This document shows, in pieces, positions 54,997 through 63,028 of a stretch of DNA of 64,000 nucleotides (its first letter is position 1; each line of letters begins with the position of its first letter). This DNA comes from Xanthobacteraceae bacterium (GTDB lineage Bacteria > Pseudomonadota > Alphaproteobacteria > Rhizobiales > Xanthobacteraceae). The stretch spans positions 1 through 64,000 of the forward strand of contig JAHBZB010000001.1 of assembly GCA_019635635.1 (NCBI GenBank). The letters run 5' to 3'. The notes beneath the pieces are model-generated. The model was not told where the DNA came from. It worked only from the letters and a program-made list of their open reading frames with translations, and ran no database searches. Position numbers and translations under genes: made by a program.

Positions 54997-55035
54997 CGCA
55001 TCGCTCCTTTATTTCACGCTGAAATAGTCCATCAA

Positions 55036-56649
55036 TTACTTCGTTGAGTACCCTTCAGCGCTGTCACGCTCACGAAGCTGACCACTTCGCTCATTCTTTG
55101 AACCAAAGCCGCCGCCACCCGGCAGTCCGAGTTCGAGGACGTCGTTCGTTTCGAGAGTAATGAGACTTTTTGGCTCGGTGATTGTAACGCCATTTTTCTT
55201 CACGAAGCCAGGACGACCAGGCTCGCCACCGAAAAGACCAACTGCCGGAAACTTAGTACGGTCAGTCAAGAGCGAGACCGCCAACGGAGCTTCTGAAATC
55301 GACTCGATTGCAATATCCTGACCAAGACCGCCCCTTTGCCGCCCTGCTCCGCCAGAGTTGTCGGCGAGTCGTTTATACTTAAAGCGAAGTGGAGCTAGGT
55401 TTTCAGTGATCTCCACTGGAGAGACAGAGATATTGCTGGGGAAACTCGTGGATGACATACCGTCCCCCCAACTTGTGGCTCCTGTGCCTCCGTTGAAGAA
55501 GAGCACACTTGTAGAGCCGCGTTGCTTTTCTGTTTGGGGTGCCTTGAACACTATACTCCAAAGCGGTGTGCCGCTTTCTGCGGGTACTTTGTCGGGCATT
55601 GCCTTTGCTAGTGCCTGATAGATCGCTCCCGGCAGCAAGTGACCCGTGAGGTGGCGAGCACCAACAGCAGCAGGCGGCACGGCGTTCACGATGCAACCCA
55701 AAGGAGCTCGGACCTCAAAGCAGGTCATTAGCCCTTCATTATTTGGAATGTGAGGAACTAAAAGAGATTTGAATGGGTAAACCGTGAAAGCAAATGTATG
55801 GTTGAATACGGCATTAATGCCGCGTTTGCATTGCGGTGATGTTCCGGCGTAGTCCGCAATGATTTTTCCGTCGCGTATTTCTAGGGCGACTTTGATAATC
55901 AACGGCTCATCCCATCCGTCCGCGCGGGTCTCGCCGTGGTATATTCCCTCGGGAATTTGTTTGATTGCATCAGCCATGGCACGACGGGAGGCCTCATGGA
56001 TTGTTTGAGCAAGGCCGGTAAGATCGTCGAGACCAATTTCCTCCATAAACTCAATCAGCTTACGGGACATCACATCCGTAGCAGACAGCTGCGCACGAAT
56101 GTCTCCAATCACCTGATCTGAGTTACGAACGTTTGTTTCGATAATGCGATGCACATCCTCGTTGAGTTTGCCCTCTTGGATGTACTTAACAACTGGAACC
56201 CACAAACCCTCTTCGTGGACTTCCGATGCATCGGCTGACCATTGACGACCGCCGATATCTGACATGTGAGCAGTAATGCAAGTAAACGCCACAATCTTTC
56301 CATTGCGGAATACAGGCATCGCAACATTGAAATCGGGGAGATGGCCTGTTCCGATCCATGGATCGTTGGTGATCAGAACATCACCTTGTTTCAACTGATC
56401 TTTTGGAATTCGCTTGAGCATCTCGCGCAATGTGCGAGGCATCGATCCAATAAATCCCGGGACACTAATCGTTGATTGCGCTAGCGAGTGACCTTCTGCA
56501 TCCAAGAGAACACATGCGAAGTCGTTAGACTCTCGCACGACCGTCGAGAATGAAGTACGCACCAAAGCGACCGCGGCCTCATCCACTATCGAAACTAGGC
56601 GCGCCCAGCAGATTTCTGTCTCGATCGCATCAAATGTTTTAGGAGCCAT
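55036..56649 (-). CDS. hyuB: Hydantoinase/oxoprolinase subunit B
   Basis: 537 residues, full length for HyuB-family beta subunits (N-methylhydantoinase, acetone/acetophenone carboxylase, oxoprolinase). Family segments are ETEICWARLVSIVDEAA at the N-terminus, ITNDPWIGTGHLPDF, VFRNGKIVAFT, NAVPPAAVGARHLTG and a Gly-rich C-terminal LGLPGGGGFG. With HyuA it performs ATP-dependent opening or carboxylation of a cyclic amide or ketone. ATG 3 bases after the hyuA stop. Confidence 0.93.
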   Translation of the reverse strand: MAPKTFDAIETEICWARLVSIVDEAAVALVRTSFSTVVRESNDFACVLLDAEGHSLAQSTISVPGFIGSMPRTLREMLKRIPKDQLKQGDVLITNDPWIGTGHLPDFNVAMPVFRNGKIVAFTCITAHMSDIGGRQWSADASEVHEEGLWVPVVKYIQEGKLNEDVHRIIETNVRNSDQVIGDIRAQLSATDVMSRKLIEFMEEIGLDDLTGLAQTIHEASRRAMADAIKQIPEGIYHGETRADGWDEPLIIKVALEIRDGKIIADYAGTSPQCKRGINAVFNHTFAFTVYPFKSLLVPHIPNNEGLMTCFEVRAPLGCIVNAVPPAAVGARHLTGHLLPGAIYQALAKAMPDKVPAESGTPLWSIVFKAPQTEKQRGSTSVLFFNGGTGATSWGDGMSSTSFPSNISVSPVEITENLAPLRFKYKRLADNSGGAGRQRGGLGQDIAIESISEAPLAVSLLTDRTKFPAVGLFGGEPGRPGFVKKNGVTITEPKSLITLETNDVLELGLPGGGGFGSKNERSGQLRERDSAEGYSTK

Positions 56650-56652
56650 TTC

Positions 56653-58773
56653 CTATTTCCCGCTATTGACCGAACCGAGCTTGATCACAAGGTTACGAAG
56701 ATGATCGACTGATAGCTTGTCGTCTGGACCAACAATGACCGTTGACTCCCGTTGCTCCACCACTGCGGGCCCGGTAGCTTCGAATCCGACTGGAAGATAG
56801 CGGTGATCTAGAACTGGCACTTCTTCATATCGGCCAAGCTCGCTAACGTAAATTTTGCGTCTTCCACGTTCGCGCGACCCGCCATCTTCCAATGCAGCAG
56901 TCGCGCTGACGAAATCGAACTGACCAAGAGGGCACATTGCCGTAAGCCGAAGGTTCAGTACTTCCATCGGAATATCTTCAATTGCTCGGCCGAATAGCTG
57001 CCGGTAGTCCGCAAAGAATTGCTCGCGCACTTTCGACTTCACGTCTCCCGCAAAATTTCCATCGAGATCAACGTTTAGCTCATGGCCTTGGCCGATATAG
57101 CGAACGTCGAGACTATGCTTGTATTCAATCGCATCCTTAGCACCGCCGGCAGCCACCAAAACTTCCGCGGCCTTCTTTTTTAGTTCGACGAACTGCTTGC
57201 TTACGTCAGACCAATCCACATCGTTCAGTGGCTGAAATCTCGTTTTTGCTAAATCTATCGAAAGAGGTGCAAGAAGTAGCCCGAGCGCTGAAAACACGCC
57301 TGCGCTGAGAGGCACGACCAGAGTGCCGATCCCCAAAAGGCGAGCAATTTCGCGCGCATGGATCGGGCCTGCACCACCGAACGCGATCAACATAGATTTT
57401 CGCGGATCTTTGCCCTTCTCAGCGACGTGGATTTTCGCCGAGTTAGCCATATTCTCGTTCACAATGCGGAAAATACCGCTTGCCGCTTCCTCCGCCGAAA
57501 TACCGAGAGGCATGCCAACCCGAGAACTAATAACGGACTCAGCCTTTGATTTGTTCAGCTGCATCCGGCCGCCATTGAAGAAGTCCGGGTTCAGGTAACC
57601 TAAGATCAGGTTAGCGTCGGTAACAGTAGGCTCCTCGCCGCCAATATCATAACAAGCTGGACCTGGCTTCGAGCTTGCGCTGTCAGGTCCTACTTTCAGA
57701 AGTCCCATTGCATCAACACGCGCAATACTTCCGCCGCCTGCGCCAATCTCGATAAGATCAACAATCGGAAGGCGCACTGGGAACCCGCTCGCTTTCTTAA
57801 AACGATCGGCCCGCGCTGTGTCGAACTCGAAGGTGATGCTTGGTTCGCCACGTGTAACCAAACATGTTTTTGCAGTCGTGCCGCCCATATCAAATGAAAT
57901 TAGATCGGGCTGCTTCATCAAAGTACCGAACTTCGCCGCGGCAATCGCACCGGCAGCAGGACCAGATTCCAGCAGTCGAATTGGAACCCGTTCTGCCTCC
58001 TGCGTATCCAAAATGCCGCCATTAGACTGCATGATATGCAATCTTGCCGGCAGACCAATTTTCATCATTTCATTTTCGAGAGACCTGAAGTAGCTGCCAA
58101 TAAAAGGCTTTACGTAAGCGTTCAGAACTGTCGATGAGAGTCGCTCGAATTCGCGAATTTCTGGCGCGACTTCAGATGACAACGAGATCATAATATCAGG
58201 AGCGACTTCGCTGAAAATCCGCTCGATCGCCTTCTCATGCGAATCATTGCGGTATGAATGCAAGAGACAAATTGCAAGCGACTTGATCCCCTGCTTCTTA
58301 AGGGACTGCGCAAGCTCACGAACTTGCTTTTCATCAATTGGCGTGACGGTAAGACCGTCCGCGCCAACGCGCTCGTCCACTTCAAAACGCAAATGCCGAG
58401 GAACAATGGGCTCCGGATAGCGAGCAGTAAGATCGTAAAGATCGTACCTGCCCTCGCGACGCATCTCGAGTACGTCGCGAAATCCCGTCGTCGTAATAAG
58501 AGCGGTCGGAAGTCCTTTTCTTTCGATAACGAGGTTCGTTACGAGTGTGGTTGCTCCGCAAACGACATCTGCAACCTGCTCAGCCTTGGCAGACCGCGCT
58601 TCTAGCAAGGCTTTAAGACCACGGATAATAGGTGCGCCAGGTTCGCTCGCATTCGTCAATTCCTTGCGAACATCCATGTGCCCCGTTGTCTCGTCGTAAA
58701 GGACGAGATCCGTGAACGTGCCGCCAATGTCGAAGCTAAAGCGGTAACGGCTATCTTTTGCGGAGCTGACCAT
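56653..58773 (-). CDS. hyuA: Hydantoinase/oxoprolinase subunit A
   Basis: 706 residues from the ATG at 58773, which overlaps the upstream stop by one base (TAATG); the longer open frame is a shadow. The ATP-binding acetate-kinase-like fold begins FSFDIGGTFTDLVLYDE and includes FDMGGTTAKTCLV and AFGGAGPIHAREIARLLG. It phosphorylates the substrate or drives ATP-dependent lactam or hydantoin ring opening together with HyuB. A RidA protein pair follows downstream, consistent with release of an unstable enamine-type product. Confidence 0.93.
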   Translation of the reverse strand: MVSSAKDSRYRFSFDIGGTFTDLVLYDETTGHMDVRKELTNASEPGAPIIRGLKALLEARSAKAEQVADVVCGATTLVTNLVIERKGLPTALITTTGFRDVLEMRREGRYDLYDLTARYPEPIVPRHLRFEVDERVGADGLTVTPIDEKQVRELAQSLKKQGIKSLAICLLHSYRNDSHEKAIERIFSEVAPDIMISLSSEVAPEIREFERLSSTVLNAYVKPFIGSYFRSLENEMMKIGLPARLHIMQSNGGILDTQEAERVPIRLLESGPAAGAIAAAKFGTLMKQPDLISFDMGGTTAKTCLVTRGEPSITFEFDTARADRFKKASGFPVRLPIVDLIEIGAGGGSIARVDAMGLLKVGPDSASSKPGPACYDIGGEEPTVTDANLILGYLNPDFFNGGRMQLNKSKAESVISSRVGMPLGISAEEAASGIFRIVNENMANSAKIHVAEKGKDPRKSMLIAFGGAGPIHAREIARLLGIGTLVVPLSAGVFSALGLLLAPLSIDLAKTRFQPLNDVDWSDVSKQFVELKKKAAEVLVAAGGAKDAIEYKHSLDVRYIGQGHELNVDLDGNFAGDVKSKVREQFFADYRQLFGRAIEDIPMEVLNLRLTAMCPLGQFDFVSATAALEDGGSRERGRRKIYVSELGRYEEVPVLDHRYLPVGFEATGPAVVEQRESTVIVGPDDKLSVDHLRNLVIKLGSVNSGK

Positions 58774-59768
58774 TATTGAACTTTTTCGTAGCGATGCAGG
58801 ACGGTTTCTTTCAGCCAAGTCAAAAGCTCGTAATCGAAGCCAGTCGGCCAAAGCACGAAGTAGCGGACTCCCAACTCAACCAAGTTGTCCAAGCGCTTCA
58901 AAATCTGCGCTTTAGTTCCGACCATATAGTCGGCGAGCACGTCTTCTTTCGGCATGTTCGAAATCTTCGCCATGCGCTTGTAGCCTTCTTCCCTATTCGT
59001 ATCGTCATCCGCTGTCAGACATACGAGGTTGAGATGCGCGAAAGTGATCTCTTTGGGATCCCGCCCGTACTCTTTTGAGTACTGCTGGATCATCGCCCAA
59101 TCCTTTTTCATAAGTTCCGGATTTGTAACGGCGCGCGACAACCAGCCGTCGCCTTGTCTTGCAATACGGCGCATAACGCGCTCGACCTGGGGCGTATAAA
59201 CATCGTTGGCGTGGCCGGCTGCGCTGCCACCAGCGTACCAGACCGGAATACGCTTCTGCACGGGGCGTGGAGTCATAGTGATGTCTTTGAACTTCCAGTA
59301 CTTGCCATCGTGACTTACGTTTTCGCCTGCGCCCAGCTTGTGAAGAATGTCGACCGTTTCTTCGGTGCGTTCGCCACGCTCTTTTTTCGGGAAACCGCAG
59401 ACTTCGAACTCCTGATCCCACCAGCCCACGCCCGAGCCAAGGATCACGCGACCGTTCGAAAGATAGTCCATCGTATTCAGTGTTTTCGCGAGAATCGCCG
59501 GCGTTCTGATGGGCGTTACGAGGATCGACGTTCCGACCGTGACACGCTTGGTCACGGCAATCATCGAAGAAAGAACTGTGAGTGGTTCAAGCCATGCCGT
59601 TCTGTAGATTGGCGGAGCAACAACGAGGTGATCAATCACCCACAACCCGTGGAAGCCCATATCTTCAACTCGCTGACCAAACTCGGTCAGACGCGCCATG
59701 GTCGGATTGTTATCCTCGTATGCGCCGCCATAAAACGTCGGCAAAACAATTCCAATTTGAACTGGCAT
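58773..59768 (-). CDS. Luciferase-like (LLM) flavin-dependent monooxygenase
   Basis: 331 residues from the ATG at 59768, which has GGAGGG upstream; a GTG one codon earlier is less likely. LLM TIM-barrel features include IGIVLPTFYGG, GFHGLWVIDHLVVAPP, VTVGTSILVTPIRTPAILAKTLNTMD, GVGWWDQEF and PVWYAGGSAAGHANDV. Members use reduced FMN or F420; RutA, SsuD and NtaA are relatives. It is a likely ring-oxygenating or C-N/C-S-cleaving step. First gene of the LLM-hyuA-hyuB-ridA-ridA-Mo-reductase unit. No separate flavin reductase is nearby, so the reductase module of the fused Mo enzyme could supply FMNH2, a speculation. Confidence 0.88.
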   Translation of the reverse strand: MPVQIGIVLPTFYGGAYEDNNPTMARLTEFGQRVEDMGFHGLWVIDHLVVAPPIYRTAWLEPLTVLSSMIAVTKRVTVGTSILVTPIRTPAILAKTLNTMDYLSNGRVILGSGVGWWDQEFEVCGFPKKERGERTEETVDILHKLGAGENVSHDGKYWKFKDITMTPRPVQKRIPVWYAGGSAAGHANDVYTPQVERVMRRIARQGDGWLSRAVTNPELMKKDWAMIQQYSKEYGRDPKEITFAHLNLVCLTADDDTNREEGYKRMAKISNMPKEDVLADYMVGTKAQILKRLDNLVELGVRYFVLWPTGFDYELLTWLKETVLHRYEKVQ

Positions 59769-59792
59769 CACACCCTCCTGCTAATGCGGTTG

Positions 59793-59836
59793 TCCGAAAT
59801 GCCGCCCAACAATCCTCCCAGATCATTCATTTCGGC
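59793..59836. promoter_or_regulatory. Regulon operator D: TCCGAA-N32-TTCGGC
   Basis: TCCGAA (59793-59798, one mismatch to GCCGAA) and TTCGGC (59831-59836, followed by ATTTTA), half-site starts 38 bases apart. Adjacent bases extend the symmetry: AAATGCCG at 59797-59804 is the complement of CGGCATTT at 59833-59840. It starts 25 bases upstream of the LLM gene, close enough for repression. Confidence 0.65.
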
Positions 59837-59852
59837 ATTTTAAGGTGATTAT

Positions 59853-59877
59853 TTGACGGTTTGTCCCGCTCCGTCAA
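59853..59877. promoter_or_regulatory. Inverted repeat TTGACGG-N11-CCGTCAA
   Basis: Perfect 7-bp arms at 59853-59859 and 59871-59877 in the spacer before the regulator gene. TTGACGG also occurs in the 49024-49044 dyad and could double as a -35 element for the regulator. Confidence 0.5.
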
Positions 59878-60103
59878 GAACAAACTGGTGCTAATCGGCA
59901 GAAATACCAATTTCGCGCTTGCTCGCATTTTGGGCGCGAGGCCGACCCCACTCCTGGCGAGGCGGATTACTGTGATTAAGGGGTGTGAAACTGGGAGAAG
60001 TATAAGAAAAGCGCGCGAACTTGGGGTTCCGGGCGGCCGGCCGCAATTGCCAACGCTTTATCTTGTGATATCTGCGTCCAACTAGCTTTGTAAGGGGGGA
60101 AAA

Positions 60104-61099
60104 ATGGCTCGCCGTCGGCAAACGGAAAAGGCGCCTAACGACCTTGATATCGAAATTATCAAGCAGCTTCAAAGCGACGCCCGAAAACCGTTCACCGCAA
60201 TTGCCGAAGATCTTGGTCTACCCGAGTCTACCGTTAGAAAGCGGGTCGATCGGCTAGAGGCAACAGGTGTGTTGCAATTCACCGGCTTCGCGGATCCTCT
60301 CCGACTTGGGTTTCAGTATTGGTCCTATGTCGCAGTGAAAGTAGAGCTTTCGGCTCTCGAACGATGCGCGCGGGCGATCTCACAACACCACGAGGTATTC
60401 TTCGTGGGTATTACCACGGGCGAATTCAACCTTTTCATTGCGGCCGTCTTCCGGTCGAATACTGATCTACTCCATTTCCTCAACGAGCGTCTTCCCAAAA
60501 GTCCTGGCGTAGTTGAAACCGCAACATCGAACGCGCTTCGAATTTTCAAGCGCACTGGCCATCTATTCTCTCACAACGCGCCGGCCCCATCGAGACTCAA
60601 ACAAATTCGTCTCGACGCTATGGAAGATGCTGACATCTCAGATATTGACCTTCGCATAATGGCAACACTGCAAACCGAGGGGAGAAAGTCTTTCGCGCAG
60701 GTCGCTTCTCAACTCGAGATCTCGGAATCCACAGTACACAATCGAGTACAACGACTACGAAACCTCGGCATTTTACAGTTTGAGGCCTACGCCGACCCTA
60801 CGCGGCTTGGTTATCCAATCTGGGCGCTGTTCCAATTTCGTGTTGAAGCACGCCAGCCACCCGCAATAGCCGCCCGCCTCGCACAAATCCCTGAACTCCT
60901 TTTCGTCGGAGTCACCACCGGAACGCACGACGTATTTGCGGCTGGGGCATTTCGATCAAATGATGACGTTCTTACCTTTTTGACTTCGAAACTTGCTGAG
61001 CTGCCTTCAATAAAATCCGTCACAACGACGAATGTCCTTAAACTCGTGAAGCGCCAACTTGTTTATCCCTTGAACGACGACGGAAAGCTGAAATCGTAA
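60104..61099 (+). CDS. Tandem-duplicated Lrp/AsnC-family regulator
   Basis: 331 residues, about twice the normal Lrp length. Module 1 (about 12-155): AsnC helix-turn-helix DLDIEIIKQLQSDARKPF and STVRKRVDRLEATGVLQF, then an effector-binding RAM domain (FVGITTGEFNLFIAAVF). Module 2 (about 177-325): DIDLRIMATLQTEGRKSF, STVHNRVQRLRNLGILQF, and FVGVTTGTHDVFAAGAF. Both modules keep a full helix-turn-helix and RAM fold, so one chain equals an Lrp dimer with non-identical halves. Best candidate for the regulator of the four 44-bp operators; it lies divergent from the LLM operon. Effector unknown, plausibly a pathway intermediate. Confidence 0.9.
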   Translation: MARRRQTEKAPNDLDIEIIKQLQSDARKPFTAIAEDLGLPESTVRKRVDRLEATGVLQFTGFADPLRLGFQYWSYVAVKVELSALERCARAISQHHEVFFVGITTGEFNLFIAAVFRSNTDLLHFLNERLPKSPGVVETATSNALRIFKRTGHLFSHNAPAPSRLKQIRLDAMEDADISDIDLRIMATLQTEGRKSFAQVASQLEISESTVHNRVQRLRNLGILQFEAYADPTRLGYPIWALFQFRVEARQPPAIAARLAQIPELLFVGVTTGTHDVFAAGAFRSNDDVLTFLTSKLAELPSIKSVTTTNVLKLVKRQLVYPLNDDGKLKS

Positions 61100-61141
61100 C
61101 AGAGTTTAGCGAAACTATATCTCGCGAAGAAAAACCAAAAA

Positions 61142-61942
61142 TCAAATCCCGGGTGCAGGTGGCCGCCACCTCAACAAACGCCGCTCAATTGCTTTCGAGA
61201 TTTCCGTCAAGACAACGCCGATCATCATCAAAATCAAAAGAATTGAATAAACGCGATTGGAATTTAAGACGCCACGCGCTGCTTCCATTTGGTACCCAAG
61301 CCCTTGCGTCGAGCCAACAAACTCTCCGACGACAGCGCCAACTAGTGCGAACGCTACGCTCACGCGAAGTGCCGCAAATACCCACGAAAAAACTGATGGC
61401 ATAATCACGTGGCGGAAGATCTGGAATCGATTGCTTCCCATGATCTTCGCCACTTTCAACAAATCTGGATCGACTGAAAGTATTCCAGCATATGTATTGT
61501 AGAAGACTATAAAAAATACGATCGACCAACTAAGAACGATTTTCGACGCCATCCCGAGACCTAGAATAAGCACGAGCACTGGAGCCAATGCCGGCCGCGG
61601 GAGAGAATTGAATGCCACCATTAATGGCTCGAACAGGCGATTGAGCCATGGCAAATAAGCGAACAGAAACCCGATCATGATTCCGCTAATGATGCCGAGA
61701 ACAAGCCCCCACATTGAGGTTTGAATTGTAAAAAGAAAGTCTCGGGTGAACTCTCCTTTTAGCAAGCCGCTGTAGAGATCGCTGGCTACAAGACTCGGGC
61801 GGCTGAAAAAAACCGGGTCCAAAGTTTTGAACTCAAGACCAAAACCGCCCGCCATCGCCTCCCATACTACTAAGAGCACTCCAATTACGGCTGCCTGTGC
61901 AACGAAGGTCGCGATCCTGTTTAGTGAAGTTCTCCTTTTCAT
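61142..61942 (-). CDS. ABC transporter permease, SsuC/TauC type
   Basis: 266 residues with six predicted helices and the EAA-loop region PDLLKVAKIMGSNRFQIFRHVIMPSVF of nitrate/sulfonate/taurine-type importers. ATG overlaps the ATPase stop by 4 bases. It converges with the Lrp gene. With the ATPase and the divergent binding protein it forms a complete importer, the second uptake route of the region. Substrate not deducible. Confidence 0.92.
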   Translation of the reverse strand: MKRRTSLNRIATFVAQAAVIGVLLVVWEAMAGGFGLEFKTLDPVFFSRPSLVASDLYSGLLKGEFTRDFLFTIQTSMWGLVLGIISGIMIGFLFAYLPWLNRLFEPLMVAFNSLPRPALAPVLVLILGLGMASKIVLSWSIVFFIVFYNTYAGILSVDPDLLKVAKIMGSNRFQIFRHVIMPSVFSWVFAALRVSVAFALVGAVVGEFVGSTQGLGYQMEAARGVLNSNRVYSILLILMMIGVVLTEISKAIERRLLRWRPPAPGI

Positions 61943-62718
61943 TGCAGCAGACCGCAGAATTCATTCCAAAGATTTTCATACACACTTCTAAATTCAGGCG
62001 TCAGTTTTAGGTTCATGATTGACCTAGGATAAGGCAGATCAATTGCTCTACTTGCCGAGACCGTTGCCGGCCGCTTTGTCATCAAGATTACCCTAGTGCT
62101 AAGCAGAATTGCCTCTTCAAGATCGTGCGTAACGAACACAACAGTTTTTCGAGATGCAGACCAAAGATCGCTAATCTGTTGCTGTAAGACCATTCGAGTA
62201 TGCGCGTCTAAAGCACCAAGGGGCTCGTCCATCAGAACGATTTCAGGATCGTAGGCAAGTACACGAATTATATTCGCGCGCTGACGCATTCCACCTGAAA
62301 GCTGATACGGATAACGTTCCTCGAACCCACTGAGACCAACGCGATTTATCCACTCTCTTGCCAGCTCTTCCCGCTGCCTTCTTGGCATGCCGGCAATTTC
62401 GAGTGGATACTCAACATTCTTGATCAGCGTGCGCCAAGGGAATAGCGCATCCTTCTGGAGTACATAGCCGATAGTTTGCTTTCGCTCGGAGTGATGAACA
62501 TTGATGGAGCCAGAGAGATCTCCGTCAGAAGGCGACCAGAGACCTGCAGCTAAATTGAGGACTGTAGACTTTCCACATCCGCTGGGCCCGACGATCGACA
62601 CAAACTCGCCCTCGCGCACATCCAGATTCACATCGCGCAATACCTGAACGACATTCTGATCTTCGACATTCCCGTAGCTGGCAGAAACATGCTCTAGCCG
62701 AATTTTGCTTTGGACCAC
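61939..62718 (-). CDS. ABC transporter ATP-binding protein, SsuB/TauB type
   Basis: 259 residues with Walker A GPSGCGKST, Q-loop VLQKDALFPW, signature LSGGMRQR, Walker B IVLMDEPLGALD and the H-loop VTHDLEEA. It energises the permease encoded immediately downstream (4-base overlap). The start codon at 62718 faces the binding-protein gene across a 310-bp spacer. Confidence 0.94.
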   Translation of the reverse strand: MVQSKIRLEHVSASYGNVEDQNVVQVLRDVNLDVREGEFVSIVGPSGCGKSTVLNLAAGLWSPSDGDLSGSINVHHSERKQTIGYVLQKDALFPWRTLIKNVEYPLEIAGMPRRQREELAREWINRVGLSGFEERYPYQLSGGMRQRANIIRVLAYDPEIVLMDEPLGALDAHTRMVLQQQISDLWSASRKTVVFVTHDLEEAILLSTRVILMTKRPATVSASRAIDLPYPRSIMNLKLTPEFRSVYENLWNEFCGLLQ

Positions 62719-63028
62719 TTACGCCTCACCCGTACAGGAGCCGAGTCTTTAGTGACCCACTCTCCAATCTACTTCTCGCGTCTCATTTTCAGGGCGCAAG
62801 GAACCACTCTGCTGGCATTCCTGAACAGACGTAATGATAGCTGCTACGTAGGCAACCTCAATAGTACTTCCCACACGAATATGCCGATTTATTGCACTTT
62901 TTAGCTGAATGATTGAGCCAAACAGGCTTTACTTTGATCACATATGCCGCTTTCTGGGATTTTCGTTTGACTTTTGCGGCCTTGCGATCATCATCGAGGG
63001 CTAAGCACACCTGCACGGGAGGCCAATG
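62719..63028. other. 310-bp divergent spacer of the ABC importer
   Basis: No coding sequence is seen. It contains ATGCCGATTTATT at 62881, which resembles a left half of the regulon operator, and AGGCTTTACTTT at 62924, a degenerate right half with spacing off by one. ATATGCCG recurs at 62942. This is a weak operator match at best. GGGAGG stands just before the binding-protein start. Confidence 0.5.

Larger units (their letters stand above)
59769..60103. other. 335-bp divergent spacer between the LLM operon and the Lrp regulator
   Basis: No convincing coding sequence; small open frames here lack ribosome sites. It contains regulon operator D (59793-59836), close to the LLM start, and a second dyad (59853-59877). 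The end before the regulator has a strong Shine-Dalgarno, AAGGGGGGAAAA. Confidence 0.7.

Noticed and set aside
48472-59768. A classical Rut pyrimidine pathway
   Set aside because: There is no isochorismatase-like RutB, no RutF or RutE type reductase and no uracil permease. The LLM protein lacks anything that ties it specifically to RutA. Only the reaction logic is similar.
62883-62930. Fifth regulon operator upstream of the ABC importer
   Set aside because: The left half (GCCGAT at 62883) is good, but the right half is only GGCTTT and the spacing is off by one. Listed as a weak match only.
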